A stretch of 64,000 bases of DNA from an uncultured Christensenella sp. (GTDB lineage Bacteria; Bacillota; Clostridia; Christensenellales; Borkfalkiaceae), in NCBI GenBank assembly GCA_910578565.1, contig CAJTQF010000001.1:62001-126000 (forward strand). The letters are read 5' to 3'. The notes beneath the pieces were generated by a model, which did no database searches, was not told the origin of the DNA, and saw nothing but the letters and a program-made list of their open reading frames with translations. Shown here in pieces: positions 36,298 to 44,912 of this stretch. Every line of letters begins with the position of its first letter. Position 1 is the stretch's first letter. Both the position numbers and the translations under genes were made by a program.

Positions 36298-36326
36298 TAT
36301 TATCACCGCGCATTTTAAAATGCAAG
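36298..36326 (-). promoter_or_regulatory. Promoter of the amino-acid ABC transporter operon
   Basis: On the minus strand TTGCAT (36326-36321), 17 bases, TAATAT (36303-36298), 31 bases before the ATG. The -35 box and start of the spacer form the palindrome GCATTTTAAAATGC (36311-36324), a possible operator. Confidence 0.65.
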
Positions 36327-36405
36327 TAATTTTTATATTAATTCAAAAAAATGTATATTTAGTCATTCGGTGTGATTTTATTACATTTTAGCGCGGCGTA
36401 AAACG

Positions 36406-36434
36406 TTGAATAATTTTCGGCGGTGTGATAGAAT
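36406..36434 (+). promoter_or_regulatory. Promoter giving a probable leaderless transcript
   Basis: TTGAAT (36406-36411), 17 bases, TAGAAT (36429-36434), ending 9 bases before the ATG at 36444. No Shine-Dalgarno sequence fits between them. Confidence 0.6.
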
Positions 36435-36443
36435 GAGTACGGT

Positions 36444-37838
36444 ATGAAAAAAGAAGAAATAAGTGACAAAAAACTTTTGTGTTATCTCTCGGCGTTGGTT
36501 GCGGCGGTTATAGCTTTGATATTGGTAATCGCGCTGCCTTTAAGCTACGCCGCGCCGAAGGTAAATCTGTTTGACGAGAGTATTGAAAAAGCCGACAATC
36601 CCGACCAGGGCTTTTACCGCCCCGTATACGTCGAAGTAACCGACGGCGGGGTAAAGTACAATGCAAATATAATAAACGACGGTACGCAGCTTTACCACTT
36701 GCGCGTGGACATAAGCGCCTTTTCAAAGGCGGTGAACGGCGTTGCGGATAAAGAACTTACGCCGTCCGCTCTCGACGGTTTTTCGGGCGTGTTGCAGTTT
36801 TTGCGTTCGCGCGGCAAAAACGCGGTGGTGCGTTTTGCCTACGACCCGAAATACGGCGGACAAAAGGACAGAGAGCCTTTAATGGATACAATATTTAAAC
36901 ACATAGAGCAGGTCAGTAGCGTTCTCAATAAATTCCCCGCAACGGTGACGGCTGTGGAAGCGGGGCTTCTGGGACCCTGGGGTGAAATGCATTCAAGCAA
37001 AGCCGCAACCCTTAAAAATAAAGTTGCGATTGCCGGAAAATATCTTGAAGAAACTGCGGACGGCAATCTTGCGGTTCTGGTAAGAACGCCGGACGTGATT
37101 TACGGCGCGCTCGGCATTACAATAAATGAAATCGACGGATACACCGTTGCGCAGAGTTCGCCGGTATACAGGCTGGGAATGTATAACGACGGCTATCTGG
37201 GTACCGAAAACGATACGGGGACGTATACGGACAGGGTGCGCGAAGTCGGGTTTATGAGCGTACAGAACGGTCACTTGCCTTACGGCGGCGAAGTCGTTTT
37301 GCCCGACAGTAAATTGCACGATATAGAAAACTGCACGCCCGAAATGTTTGCAATGGGGTTGAGCTATCTCAATATAGAGTGGAACGGCGCAGTGATTGAC
37401 AAGTGGAAAAAAACTTATTACACCGAAAAGTGCGGCGGTGACGCGCTTTATTACGGCAGTACCGCGTTCGACTATATACAAAACCATATGGGTTACAGGT
37501 TGGTTTTAAGACAGAGCAGTATTAAATACTCCGCCGGGGAATTAAAGGTAAAACTCAAAATAGACAACGTCGGTTTCGGCAACTTGTTTAAAGAGAAACA
37601 GGCAAAACTGATTCTGGAAAGCGAAAGCGGAGCGGTAACGGAAATCCCGTGCGGAACGTACGCGGGCGGCGACGCGGATTATTCGGCAAAGTGCAATCTT
37701 TCTGGCAGTTATAAGGCGTACGTGTGTTTCTACGGCGAAGAATACGGCGGCAAACCCAATTACGCCGTAAGGCTTGCGAACAAAGACGTATGGAGCGAAC
37801 GGTATAAAGCCAATTTTATAGGCAATGTCGAAATTTAA
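36444..37838 (+). CDS. DUF4874/DUF4832-type extracytoplasmic protein
   Basis: The 464-aa protein has an N-terminal signal-anchor helix (about residues 11-33). The body matches the DUF4874-DUF4832 pattern: NPDQGFYRP, LRVDIS, NAVVRFAYDP and AVEAGLLGPWGEMHSS, a TIM-barrel-like arrangement found in putative glycoside-hydrolase relatives, then a beta-sandwich tail (about 365-460). Conserved Glu residues in VEAGLLGPWGE could be catalytic, but no reaction is established to my knowledge. It stands alone, and its promoter is so close that the mRNA is probably leaderless. Confidence 0.75.
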   Translation: MKKEEISDKKLLCYLSALVAAVIALILVIALPLSYAAPKVNLFDESIEKADNPDQGFYRPVYVEVTDGGVKYNANIINDGTQLYHLRVDISAFSKAVNGVADKELTPSALDGFSGVLQFLRSRGKNAVVRFAYDPKYGGQKDREPLMDTIFKHIEQVSSVLNKFPATVTAVEAGLLGPWGEMHSSKAATLKNKVAIAGKYLEETADGNLAVLVRTPDVIYGALGITINEIDGYTVAQSSPVYRLGMYNDGYLGTENDTGTYTDRVREVGFMSVQNGHLPYGGEVVLPDSKLHDIENCTPEMFAMGLSYLNIEWNGAVIDKWKKTYYTEKCGGDALYYGSTAFDYIQNHMGYRLVLRQSSIKYSAGELKVKLKIDNVGFGNLFKEKQAKLILESESGAVTEIPCGTYAGGDADYSAKCNLSGSYKAYVCFYGEEYGGKPNYAVRLANKDVWSERYKANFIGNVEI

Positions 37839-37871
37839 CGACTGTTTATGTTAATTTGTATATGTCTGCTA

Positions 37872-37900
37872 TTGCAATGAGCGCATTTTTATGATAAAAT
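37872..37900 (+). promoter_or_regulatory. Promoter of the DUF1538-PII operon
   Basis: TTGCAA (37872-37877), 17 bases, TAAAAT (37895-37900), 51 bases before the ATG. Confidence 0.65.
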
Positions 37901-37951
37901 ATGTTGCAAGGCGGTGTGCCTTATATTTAAAGAAAAAGCGGTGGTAGACTA

Positions 37952-39505
37952 ATGGGTAAGGCGTTGTTTAATAAATTGAAAGAATCGTTGCTGTCGGTTT
38001 TGCCGGTGGCGGCGATTGTTCTTATTATTTCCTTTACGCCGCTTGTGGATTTGTCTGTGACGGAAACGGTTGCGTTTGCCGTCTGCGCCGTTTTGTTGAT
38101 ATTGGGCATAGGTCTTTTCAATCTTGGCGCGGACCTTGCGATGACCCCTATGGGCGGACACGTGGGCGCGGGGCTCACCAAGTCGAAAAAGGTGGGCGTA
38201 CTGCTTGCTGTCTGCTTTGTAATGGGCGTGCTTATCACCGTTGCGGAACCCGATCTGACAGTGCTCGCCAACCAGGTTAGCGACATTATAAACAATACCG
38301 TTCTCATCATTACGGTGGGCGTCGGCGTGGGCATTTTTCTTGTTCTTGCCGTATTGAAAATCATTTTCAAAAAAAGCCTTTCAATGCTTTTAATGTTCTT
38401 CTATATGATGTTGTTCGCGCTGAGCGCGCTGCTTATAGAAAGCGGGCATACAGGTTTTCTCTCGCTCTCGTTCGACTCGGGCGGGGTCACCACCGGACCG
38501 ATAACGGTGCCTTTTATAATGGCTTTGGGCGTGGGTATTGCGACCACGATAGGCGGCAGAAACGCCAATGAAAACAGCTTCGGTCTTATCGCGCTTTGCT
38601 CGATAGGTCCCATTATTGCAATCATTGTGCTTTCGATGACGGCGAATGGCGAAATGTCGCCCGACGCTCTTATAGAACTTGGCAAGTATGATACGGTATC
38701 GCAAAGTCTTGACGATATAGGGCATATAATTTTGAACACGGTCAAGAATGTGGCTCTCGCGCTCGGGCTTGTGGTAATATTTTTCTTTATACTGCAATTC
38801 GCAGTTTTAAAACTGCCGAGAAAAAAACTGCTGCAAATAGGTATAGGAATACTTTACACCTTTTTCGGTCTGGTAATTTTTCTTGTGGCGGTGGAAGTAG
38901 GCTTTATGCCCATAGGCTTCAAAATAGGAAAAAGTATAGCCGAATTCCACCCCGCGGTGCTTGCCGCGTTCGGGTTTGTGCTGGGACTGGTGGTTGTTCT
39001 TGCCGAGCCTGCGGTACACGTTCTGAACAAGCAGGTTGAAGAAGTGACGGACGGCGGCGTAAAAAAGATTGAAATGCTGCTGGCGCTCTCCCTTGCGGTG
39101 GGCGTGTCGATCTGCCTTTCTGTAATAAGAATGATATTCGGCTTTTCAATTCTGTACTACCTTATTCCCGGTTATCTGATTTCGCTGGGGCTTTCGTTCT
39201 TCGTACCTAAGATATACACGGCTATCGCGTTCGACTCCGGCGGCGTTGCAAGCGGACCGCTGACTTCCAGTTTTATACTGCCGCTTGTGGTGGGCGCGTG
39301 TATTGCGCTTAATTCGGGCGCGGAAATTCCCGAATCGCACATTTTAACCGACGCGTTCGGCGTGGTTGCAATGGTTGCAATGACCCCGCTGATAACCATA
39401 CAGGCGCTCGGTTTTAAAGCGGTTATGTCGTCGAAAATGCGCCACAAAATCATTATGCGCCGCATACTTTCCGCCGACGACGAGCAGATTATCAATTTCA
39501 GATAG
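37952..39505 (+). CDS. DUF1538 family integral membrane protein
   Basis: The 517-aa protein has about fourteen hydrophobic segments in two homologous halves. Each half carries a copy of the motifs LFNLGADLAMTPMGG or EVGFMPIGFKIG, AEPDLTVLANQV or AEPAVHVLNKQV, and FDSGGVTTGPITVPF or FDSGGVASGPLTSSF. The internal duplication and the Gly-rich half-helix motifs suggest an inverted-repeat transporter. DUF1538 proteins are usually found with PII-like proteins, as here, so the transport activity is probably regulated by them. The substrate is unknown. Confidence 0.88.
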   Translation: MGKALFNKLKESLLSVLPVAAIVLIISFTPLVDLSVTETVAFAVCAVLLILGIGLFNLGADLAMTPMGGHVGAGLTKSKKVGVLLAVCFVMGVLITVAEPDLTVLANQVSDIINNTVLIITVGVGVGIFLVLAVLKIIFKKSLSMLLMFFYMMLFALSALLIESGHTGFLSLSFDSGGVTTGPITVPFIMALGVGIATTIGGRNANENSFGLIALCSIGPIIAIIVLSMTANGEMSPDALIELGKYDTVSQSLDDIGHIILNTVKNVALALGLVVIFFFILQFAVLKLPRKKLLQIGIGILYTFFGLVIFLVAVEVGFMPIGFKIGKSIAEFHPAVLAAFGFVLGLVVVLAEPAVHVLNKQVEEVTDGGVKKIEMLLALSLAVGVSICLSVIRMIFGFSILYYLIPGYLISLGLSFFVPKIYTAIAFDSGGVASGPLTSSFILPLVVGACIALNSGAEIPESHILTDAFGVVAMVAMTPLITIQALGFKAVMSSKMRHKIIMRRILSADDEQIINFR

Positions 39506-39513
39506 GAGTGGTT

Positions 39514-40008
39514 ATGGCAGATAAAAAAGCGGATAAAGCGGTAAAAGCGGTAAAGAGCGCCGCAAAAAAAATGAAGACGGGCGCGGCAAAAAAGCGCGCC
39601 GCCGTCAAAAAGCAGATTGCGGAAAAGCGCACGGCAAACCCCAATACGGTAAAATCGAACAGGCTTAAACTTTTAATTACCGTGGTCGGCAGAAGCAAGG
39701 CGGAGTATTTCATGGATTTAATCCAGTCTTTCAAGGTAAATATGCAGATGGTCGCGCTTGCAAACGGCACTGCGGACGCAAAAATGCTGGGACTTATGGG
39801 GCTTTCGGGCAATAACGAAAAGGCTGTGATTTTCAGCGTCATACAGGAAGAAAAAATTCCTGCGGCGCTTGTCGCGCTTGAAAATAAATTCAATACGTTA
39901 AAAGACGGCAAAGGGATTTCGTTCACCGTTCCGCTGACCAGCGTGATAGGCGCGTTGATATACGGATTTCTCAGCGACAACAGACTTATGGTAAAGGAGA
40001 GCAAATAG
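39514..40008 (+). CDS. PII-like regulatory protein with a Lys/Ala-rich N-terminal tail
   Basis: I choose the ATG five bases after AGGAG, not the GTG six bases earlier. The 164-aa protein has a very basic N-terminal tail of about 45 residues (repeated KAVK/KKR) followed by a PII-like ferredoxin fold (about 50-150): LKLLITVVGRSKAEYF, the T-loop region with a SGNNEKAVIFSVI strand, and a C-terminal helix. It begins 8 bases after the DUF1538 gene, and its stop is 1 base before the second PII-like gene. It probably binds the transporter or a nucleotide. Confidence 0.78.
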   Translation: MADKKADKAVKAVKSAAKKMKTGAAKKRAAVKKQIAEKRTANPNTVKSNRLKLLITVVGRSKAEYFMDLIQSFKVNMQMVALANGTADAKMLGLMGLSGNNEKAVIFSVIQEEKIPAALVALENKFNTLKDGKGISFTVPLTSVIGALIYGFLSDNRLMVKESK

Positions 40009-40009
40009 T

Positions 40010-40405
40010 ATGGAAACTTTATCCGGATACGAAATGATAATGTGCATAGTCAACGCAGGTTTTTCGGAAACGGTCATGGACGCCGCTAAAGAAGTGGGCG
40101 CGCGCGGCGGCACGGTAATACACGCAAGGGGTACCGCCAATAAGGAAGCCGAGCAGTTTTTTAATATATCTATCCAGCCCGAAAAAGAAATAGTCATGAT
40201 TCTGGTCCCCGCAACTATAAAGGACGACGTGCTTCACGCCCTGTACCGCTCGGCAGGATTAAAGACCGAAGGACACGGAATAGCCTTTTCTCTTCCCGTT
40301 GACGACGTTGTGGGTATTTCTTCCGCGCCTTCCGCGGAAAGCGTTGAAGAAAAAAAGGAAGATAAAGATAACGAAGTTACACCGCCCGAAGATAAAAAAA
40401 ATTGA
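40010..40405 (+). CDS. Second PII-like nitrogen-regulatory-type protein
   Basis: The 131-aa protein has a PII fold: YEMIMCIVNAGFSETVMDAAKEVG, GGTVIHARGT (T-loop strand typical of PII relatives), and EKEIVMILVPATIKDDVLHALY. An acidic tail ends it. It lacks the classical GlnB uridylylation signature, so it belongs to the PII-like proteins paired with DUF1538 transporters. With the upstream PII-like gene it may form a hetero-oligomer, the basic tail of one matching the acidic tail of the other (inference). Confidence 0.85.
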   Translation: METLSGYEMIMCIVNAGFSETVMDAAKEVGARGGTVIHARGTANKEAEQFFNISIQPEKEIVMILVPATIKDDVLHALYRSAGLKTEGHGIAFSLPVDDVVGISSAPSAESVEEKKEDKDNEVTPPEDKKN

Positions 40406-40418
40406 ACGTACAAACTCA

Positions 40419-40449
40419 CGTCCGCCCGATTCGGGCGGACGGTTTTTTT
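40419..40449 (+). terminator. Rho-independent terminator of the DUF1538-PII operon
   Basis: Perfect 11-bp stem CGTCCGCCCGA / TCGGGCGGACG and seven Ts. Confidence 0.92.
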
Positions 40450-40498
40450 ATCGAAAAATGAAATATTATGAAATTTTGTAACCTTTTTTGTTATCTAC

Positions 40499-40527
40499 TT
40501 GCAAATTTTTACCATATATGGTAAAAT
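40499..40527 (+). promoter_or_regulatory. V-ATPase promoter with overlapping palindrome
   Basis: TTGCAA (40499-40504), 17 bases, TAAAAT (40522-40527). The perfect palindrome TTTTACCATATATGGTAAAA (40507-40526) covers the spacer and -10 box, so a repressor bound there would block transcription. Confidence 0.65.
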
Positions 40528-40567
40528 ATAGAAGTTAGAGAATAATTCCTTATTTAAGCGAGCAGTT

Positions 40568-40885
40568 ATGGAAGAAATTATCAGGTCGATAACGCAGGCA
40601 GAGTCGGAAGCGGAAGCAATTAAGGCGGAAGCTCTTTTACAGTGTGCAAAAATCGCCGAAGAAGCGGAAGCGGAAAAAACCCGTATAGCGGACAAGTGTG
40701 AAGAAGAATGTAAACTTTACCGCGAAAGGGGTGTAGCCGAAGCCTGTGCCGAAGCGGACAGGCAGTATTCTGCGGCTCTTGAAACCAAACGCGCGGAAGC
40801 CGCGGCGCACGCCGATTCCGTAATAAAAAATACCGACAAAGTCATTGCCGAAATAGTCCGGAGGGTAACCCGTGGCAATTGCTGA
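40568..40885 (+). CDS. ntpF: V-type ATPase peripheral-stalk subunit (G/H, NtpF-like)
   Basis: The 105-aa protein is one long charged coiled coil rich in Ala and Glu (EAEAIKAEALLQCAKIAEEA), typical of the stalk subunit that pairs with subunit E to hold the catalytic head against subunit I. It is the first gene of nine in the order F-I-K-E-C-G-A-B-D, identical to the Enterococcus ntp operon. The end overlaps ntpI by 14 bases. Confidence 0.82.
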   Translation: MEEIIRSITQAESEAEAIKAEALLQCAKIAEEAEAEKTRIADKCEEECKLYRERGVAEACAEADRQYSAALETKRAEAAAHADSVIKNTDKVIAEIVRRVTRGNC

Positions 40886-42857
40886 AATGCAAAAACTGAA
40901 CGTCGCCGCTCTTGCTTACGACCGGGATAAAATTTTAAATTCCCTGCAATGGACGGGCGCGACCGAAATAAAACTTCATTCCGAAGTCGAACTTACCGAC
41001 CCGATTGAAGCCGACTGCGACAGCTTGCGCGATTATTGCAACCGCGCAGAAGCCGCGCTCGGTTTTCTTTGTGCGGAAGTCGGCAATTATATAAGGGAAA
41101 ACAAAATTAAGTCCGATATGCTGTCCGACGGTTTTGACGTGTCTTATACCGAGTTTATCGGCGCGGGCAGATATAAGGTGCAGGCGGATGCGCTGATTGA
41201 AGAAATAAACGCGCTTACAGACGAAAGGCGCAGACTTACCGCCCAAAAAAGCAAACTTCTGCGCACTGAAAAGACCGCAGAAATTTATTCGGGCATAACC
41301 GTTCCGTTGGGCACCTTTGCCGCAACCAAACACACGGTCGTAAAACTCGGTACCGTCCCCGCGGCGGAAGCGGACAATCTGTTAAAACAGGCAGAAGAGT
41401 CAGAGCTGTGCGACTGTAAAATTATCGCTTCAAACACGGAAGAAACCCTTATAATTTTCGTATACCACAAATCGGAAGAGCGTGCGGACGGAATTTTGCA
41501 GTCCGTGTCTTTTGTTGCCTGCCCGTTCGGCGGTGAAAAATCTGGAGCGCAGGTCTATGCGGATATTTGCGCGGAAATAAACGGCATTGACGCACGGCTT
41601 AAAGAGATAAAAGAAAAGCTGTATTCTTTGGGAAAATATATAAAGCAGTTTAAAGTATATTGCGACTATCTTTCGTTCGAGCTTGAAAAGCTGTCCGATA
41701 CAAATAAAATGCGCGGCACGGCAAAAACTTTCTTTCTGGAAGCGTATGTCCCCAAGCAAGCGGAAGAGCTTATAATGCAAACGCTTGACAATGCCGCGGA
41801 CGCGGTTTATTACGAGTTCAGCGAACCGCAGGAAGACGAAACCCCGCCTACGCTTTACAAAAACAACGCCGTTGTCAAAAACTTTGAAACCATAACAAAT
41901 ATGTACTCTCCCGCAAACTCGCGCGAGTTTGACCCCAACACGGTAATGGCGTTTTTTTACAGCCTGTTTCTGGGCTTTATTATGGCGGATATCGGTTACG
42001 GCGCGCTTATGCTTTTCGGCGGCGGGGCTATATATCTGAAAACCCGTAAAAATGATAGCGGCATAACAAGGCTTTCGGGCGTGTTTGCCGTAGGCGGAAT
42101 TTTTGCAATAATCTGGGGCGCGCTGTTTGCCTCGCTGTTCGGCGTCACCGTGTACAGTCCGGTAATGCCGAACGCGCAGAGCGATATGTGGAGCTTTATG
42201 GGGATAAGCGTCCCCGCCGTACTTGTAATAAGTCTTGAACTGGGCGTTATGCAACTGCTTGTCGGTTACGTCTGCCGCGCGGTACAGTGTATGCGCCGCG
42301 GCAAGTTCTGGGACGGAATTCTCGACGGTCTGGTATGGGTAATATTTTCGCTTGGCGTCGGTCTTGCTGTGGCGGGGCTTATCGACGAGCTTAATTTTCC
42401 CCAACTCGCCCTTGTCGGCGGCATAATGGCGGGCGTGGCGCTTGTAGTAGCGGTTTTTACCGCGGGCAGAAAGGAAAAACTTCTGGGCAAATTCACAAAG
42501 GGATTCGGCGCGGCGTACGGCATTATAAACTATGCTTCCGACATTCTGAGCTATGCAAGGCTTTACGGACTGATGCTCTCGGGCGCGGTTATCGCGCAGA
42601 TTGTTTCAAGCTATTCGCTGGATTTTTTTGCAAGCGGTAACGTTGCGCTTATAATTCTGGCGGTAGTTTTAATGCTTGTGGGTCACGGCTTTAACCTTGC
42701 GATAGGTCTGTTGGGCGCGTACATTCACGACGCAAGACTGCAATACGTGGAATTTTACGGCAGATTTTTCGAAGGGGAGGGCGAACTGTTCGCCCCGTTC
42801 GGCTCAAAGCAAAAGTATATAAAGATTGTAAAAACATTGCAGCCTGCTGCAAAATAA
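40872..42857 (+). CDS. ntpI: V-type ATPase membrane subunit I (a-subunit)
   Basis: The 661-aa protein starts at a GTG with GGAGGG just upstream. Residues 1-330 form the soluble arm (two alpha/beta lobes and coiled coils). Residues about 345-640 contain seven to eight helices, including FYSLFLGFIMADIGYGALML and the conserved segment SYARLYGLMLSGAVIAQ, whose Arg should be the essential rotor-facing residue. The segment GHGFNLAIGLLGAYIHDARLQYVEFYGRFF is a family hallmark. It forms the ion half-channels next to the NtpK ring. Confidence 0.93.
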   Translation: MAIAEMQKLNVAALAYDRDKILNSLQWTGATEIKLHSEVELTDPIEADCDSLRDYCNRAEAALGFLCAEVGNYIRENKIKSDMLSDGFDVSYTEFIGAGRYKVQADALIEEINALTDERRRLTAQKSKLLRTEKTAEIYSGITVPLGTFAATKHTVVKLGTVPAAEADNLLKQAEESELCDCKIIASNTEETLIIFVYHKSEERADGILQSVSFVACPFGGEKSGAQVYADICAEINGIDARLKEIKEKLYSLGKYIKQFKVYCDYLSFELEKLSDTNKMRGTAKTFFLEAYVPKQAEELIMQTLDNAADAVYYEFSEPQEDETPPTLYKNNAVVKNFETITNMYSPANSREFDPNTVMAFFYSLFLGFIMADIGYGALMLFGGGAIYLKTRKNDSGITRLSGVFAVGGIFAIIWGALFASLFGVTVYSPVMPNAQSDMWSFMGISVPAVLVISLELGVMQLLVGYVCRAVQCMRRGKFWDGILDGLVWVIFSLGVGLAVAGLIDELNFPQLALVGGIMAGVALVVAVFTAGRKEKLLGKFTKGFGAAYGIINYASDILSYARLYGLMLSGAVIAQIVSSYSLDFFASGNVALIILAVVLMLVGHGFNLAIGLLGAYIHDARLQYVEFYGRFFEGEGELFAPFGSKQKYIKIVKTLQPAAK

Positions 42858-42903
42858 TAAATTTCCGCGGATTTGCGGTTAATATAAACTTGGAGGTTAT
42901 TTT

Positions 42904-43353
42904 ATGACAACAGGATACGTAATAGGAGTTTTCGGCATAGTGCTGTGCGTGCTGGCATGCGGCGTTGGTTCGTCAATCGGACTTTTCAAAACGGGCAGTG
43001 CGGCGGCGGGCGTGCTTGGCGAAAATCCCAAAAAGTTCGGTAAAGTGCTGGTGCTTGTGCTGCTTCCCGCAACGCAGGGTATTTACGGCTTTATCATTGC
43101 AATTATAGCGTCCGGCTCGCTGGGCGCGGAAATGTCTGCAATGGACGGCTGGACTCTGTTCGGAATGGTTATGCCTATGGCTCTTTCGGGACTTATTACG
43201 GGTATTTTACAGGGCAAGTCGGCGGTAAACTGTATTTACGCGGTCGGCAAGCAGGACTCTCTCGGCGGTAAGCTGATTATCTATCCCGCTATGATAGAGT
43301 TTTACGCAATTCTCGGATTAATCATCTCTATAATGCTTATCGCGTTGGTTTGA
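42904..43353 (+). CDS. ntpK: V-type ATPase proteolipid subunit K (c-ring), likely Na+-binding
   Basis: The 149-aa protein has four helices (two hairpins), as in NtpK. The second hairpin carries the ion-binding Glu in AMIEFYAILG. Polar neighbours that coordinate Na+ in the Enterococcus hirae ring appear conserved: Thr-Gln in LPATQGIYGF and Gln in GILQGKSA. The first hairpin lacks a carboxylate, as usual. I therefore infer Na+ coupling. TTGGAGG precedes the ATG by 6 bases. It is one gene, not a tandem array of K copies. Confidence 0.93.
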   Translation: MTTGYVIGVFGIVLCVLACGVGSSIGLFKTGSAAAGVLGENPKKFGKVLVLVLLPATQGIYGFIIAIIASGSLGAEMSAMDGWTLFGMVMPMALSGLITGILQGKSAVNCIYAVGKQDSLGGKLIIYPAMIEFYAILGLIISIMLIALV

Positions 43354-43355
43354 TA

Positions 43356-43928
43356 ATGAGTAAAGAAAGTATTGTTGAACGCATAATTTCCGACGCGGAA
43401 AAAGAGCGCGAAACCCTTTTAGCCGAAGCGCGGCAAAAGGCTGAAGCGCATGTCGCCGCGGCAAAAGCGCACGCCGAAAGAAAGTTTGCGGGCGTTAAGG
43501 CGGAGACCGCGCAAAAAGCAAAAGCCATTCTGGACGGCAAAGCGGCTTCGGCAAGGCTTGACTGTGCAAAAGCGGAACTTAAAGAAAAGCGCAGGGTAAT
43601 AGACTGCGTGTACGGCGGCGCGTTAAAAAAACTTTGCGCCCTTGATAAAGAAGACGCGCTTAAACTTGCCGAAAGACTTTTAAAAGATTATGCCGAAGAA
43701 AACGACGAAATAGCATTTTCTTCCGACTACCGTTTCCGTCAGGAAGTTATGAAGTTGGATATAGTGAAAAAGAAAAAGCTGAAAATTTCGCATAAGGGCG
43801 CAGAAGTGGAAGGCGGTTTTGTGCTTATCGGCGAAAACTCCGACAAGGATATTTCCTACGCCGCGCTGCTTGCCGCCGACAGGGAACTTTACCAGTCTGA
43901 AATAGCGGCTAAAATTTTCAAAGGTTAA
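43356..43928 (+). CDS. ntpE: V-type ATPase stalk subunit E
   Basis: The 190-aa subunit begins with a long charged coiled coil (about 1-80, AEKERETLLAEARQKAEAHV) and ends with a small alpha/beta domain that contacts the A3B3 head. A TTG six bases upstream overlaps the ntpK stop and could also serve; the ATG is preferred. It pairs with NtpF to form the outer stalk. Two bases separate it from ntpC. Confidence 0.88.
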   Translation: MSKESIVERIISDAEKERETLLAEARQKAEAHVAAAKAHAERKFAGVKAETAQKAKAILDGKAASARLDCAKAELKEKRRVIDCVYGGALKKLCALDKEDALKLAERLLKDYAEENDEIAFSSDYRFRQEVMKLDIVKKKKLKISHKGAEVEGGFVLIGENSDKDISYAALLAADRELYQSEIAAKIFKG

Positions 43929-43930
43929 TT

Positions 43931-44902
43931 ATGCATAAGGACTACGACTATTCCAACGGCGTTATAGCCGCAAAGGAAGTTTATCTTCTGGGCGGCAAAA
44001 TTTCAAAGCTGTGCGAAGGCAGCGCGGAAGATGCGTTCCGCGGTATTACGGAAAGCGGTTTCGGCAAAGGCGCGGACGCGGCTTCTGTTTACGACTACGA
44101 AAAATTGCTTGCCGCCGACGGGCGGGATACCGACGAGTTTATCCGCGAATACGGCGGAGACGCGGAAAAGAGTTATCTTTTGTTGCCGCGCGACTTTCAC
44201 AATGCAAAGGCGCTTTTCAAAGCCCGTTATCTCAATACGCAGGCGGATAAAATGCTCGCCCCCCAAGGGCTTTACAGCGTCGAAGAAATTTTAAGCTGTA
44301 TAGAGAGCGGCAACTTCGTCTCTCTCGGCGGCGGACTTGAAAAAGCGTGCAAAAAGGCGGCTGAACTTCTTGACGGAGAAGATAAAACTGTATCGGGCGC
44401 GGAGATAGGCGCAATATTCGAACAGGGGCTTTACGACAGTCTCGTAAAACGCTGTTCAAAAAATTTTACGCTTAAAAAACTGCTTGCGAAAAAAGCGGAT
44501 ATGACCAATATAATTACGGCAATACGCGCAGGCTCTTTTGAACAGGCTGAAAAAAATTACGTAGGCGGCGGCAAATTGAAAGAAGGGCAGCTTAAAAAAC
44601 TTTTTGAAGCCGACAGCGAAAAAGCCGTAGAATTATTTGAAAAAGAAGGGTACGGAAATTTTTTAAAAACCTGCCTTGAAGCAAGGGCGGCGGGCAAACC
44701 CTTGACGGAAGCAGAACTTATGCGCGACAACGTTGAATGCGATTTTCTTTCCGCCGGCAAGTATGAACTTAAACGCAGCCAACCCTTTTTGTACTACGTT
44801 TTAAGACGGCGCGCGGAAAACGCGAACGTCAGAATTTTATTCGTCTGCCTGCTTGCGGGTATGGACGAAAACGCAATAAAAAGACGGCTGCGCGCCGTTT
44901 GA
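43931..44902 (+). CDS. ntpC: V-type ATPase subunit C (d-type, ring-to-shaft adaptor)
   Basis: The 323-aa, mostly helical subunit matches the C/AC39 family by size, position and pattern (DYDYSNGVIAAKEVYLL, DMTNIITAIRAGSF, CDFLSAGKYELKRSQPFLYYVLRR). It couples the central shaft D-F to the K ring. It lies between ntpE and ntpG with gaps of 2 and 10 bases. Confidence 0.88.
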   Translation: MHKDYDYSNGVIAAKEVYLLGGKISKLCEGSAEDAFRGITESGFGKGADAASVYDYEKLLAADGRDTDEFIREYGGDAEKSYLLLPRDFHNAKALFKARYLNTQADKMLAPQGLYSVEEILSCIESGNFVSLGGGLEKACKKAAELLDGEDKTVSGAEIGAIFEQGLYDSLVKRCSKNFTLKKLLAKKADMTNIITAIRAGSFEQAEKNYVGGGKLKEGQLKKLFEADSEKAVELFEKEGYGNFLKTCLEARAAGKPLTEAELMRDNVECDFLSAGKYELKRSQPFLYYVLRRRAENANVRILFVCLLAGMDENAIKRRLRAV

Positions 44903-44912
44903 CAGGTATTTT

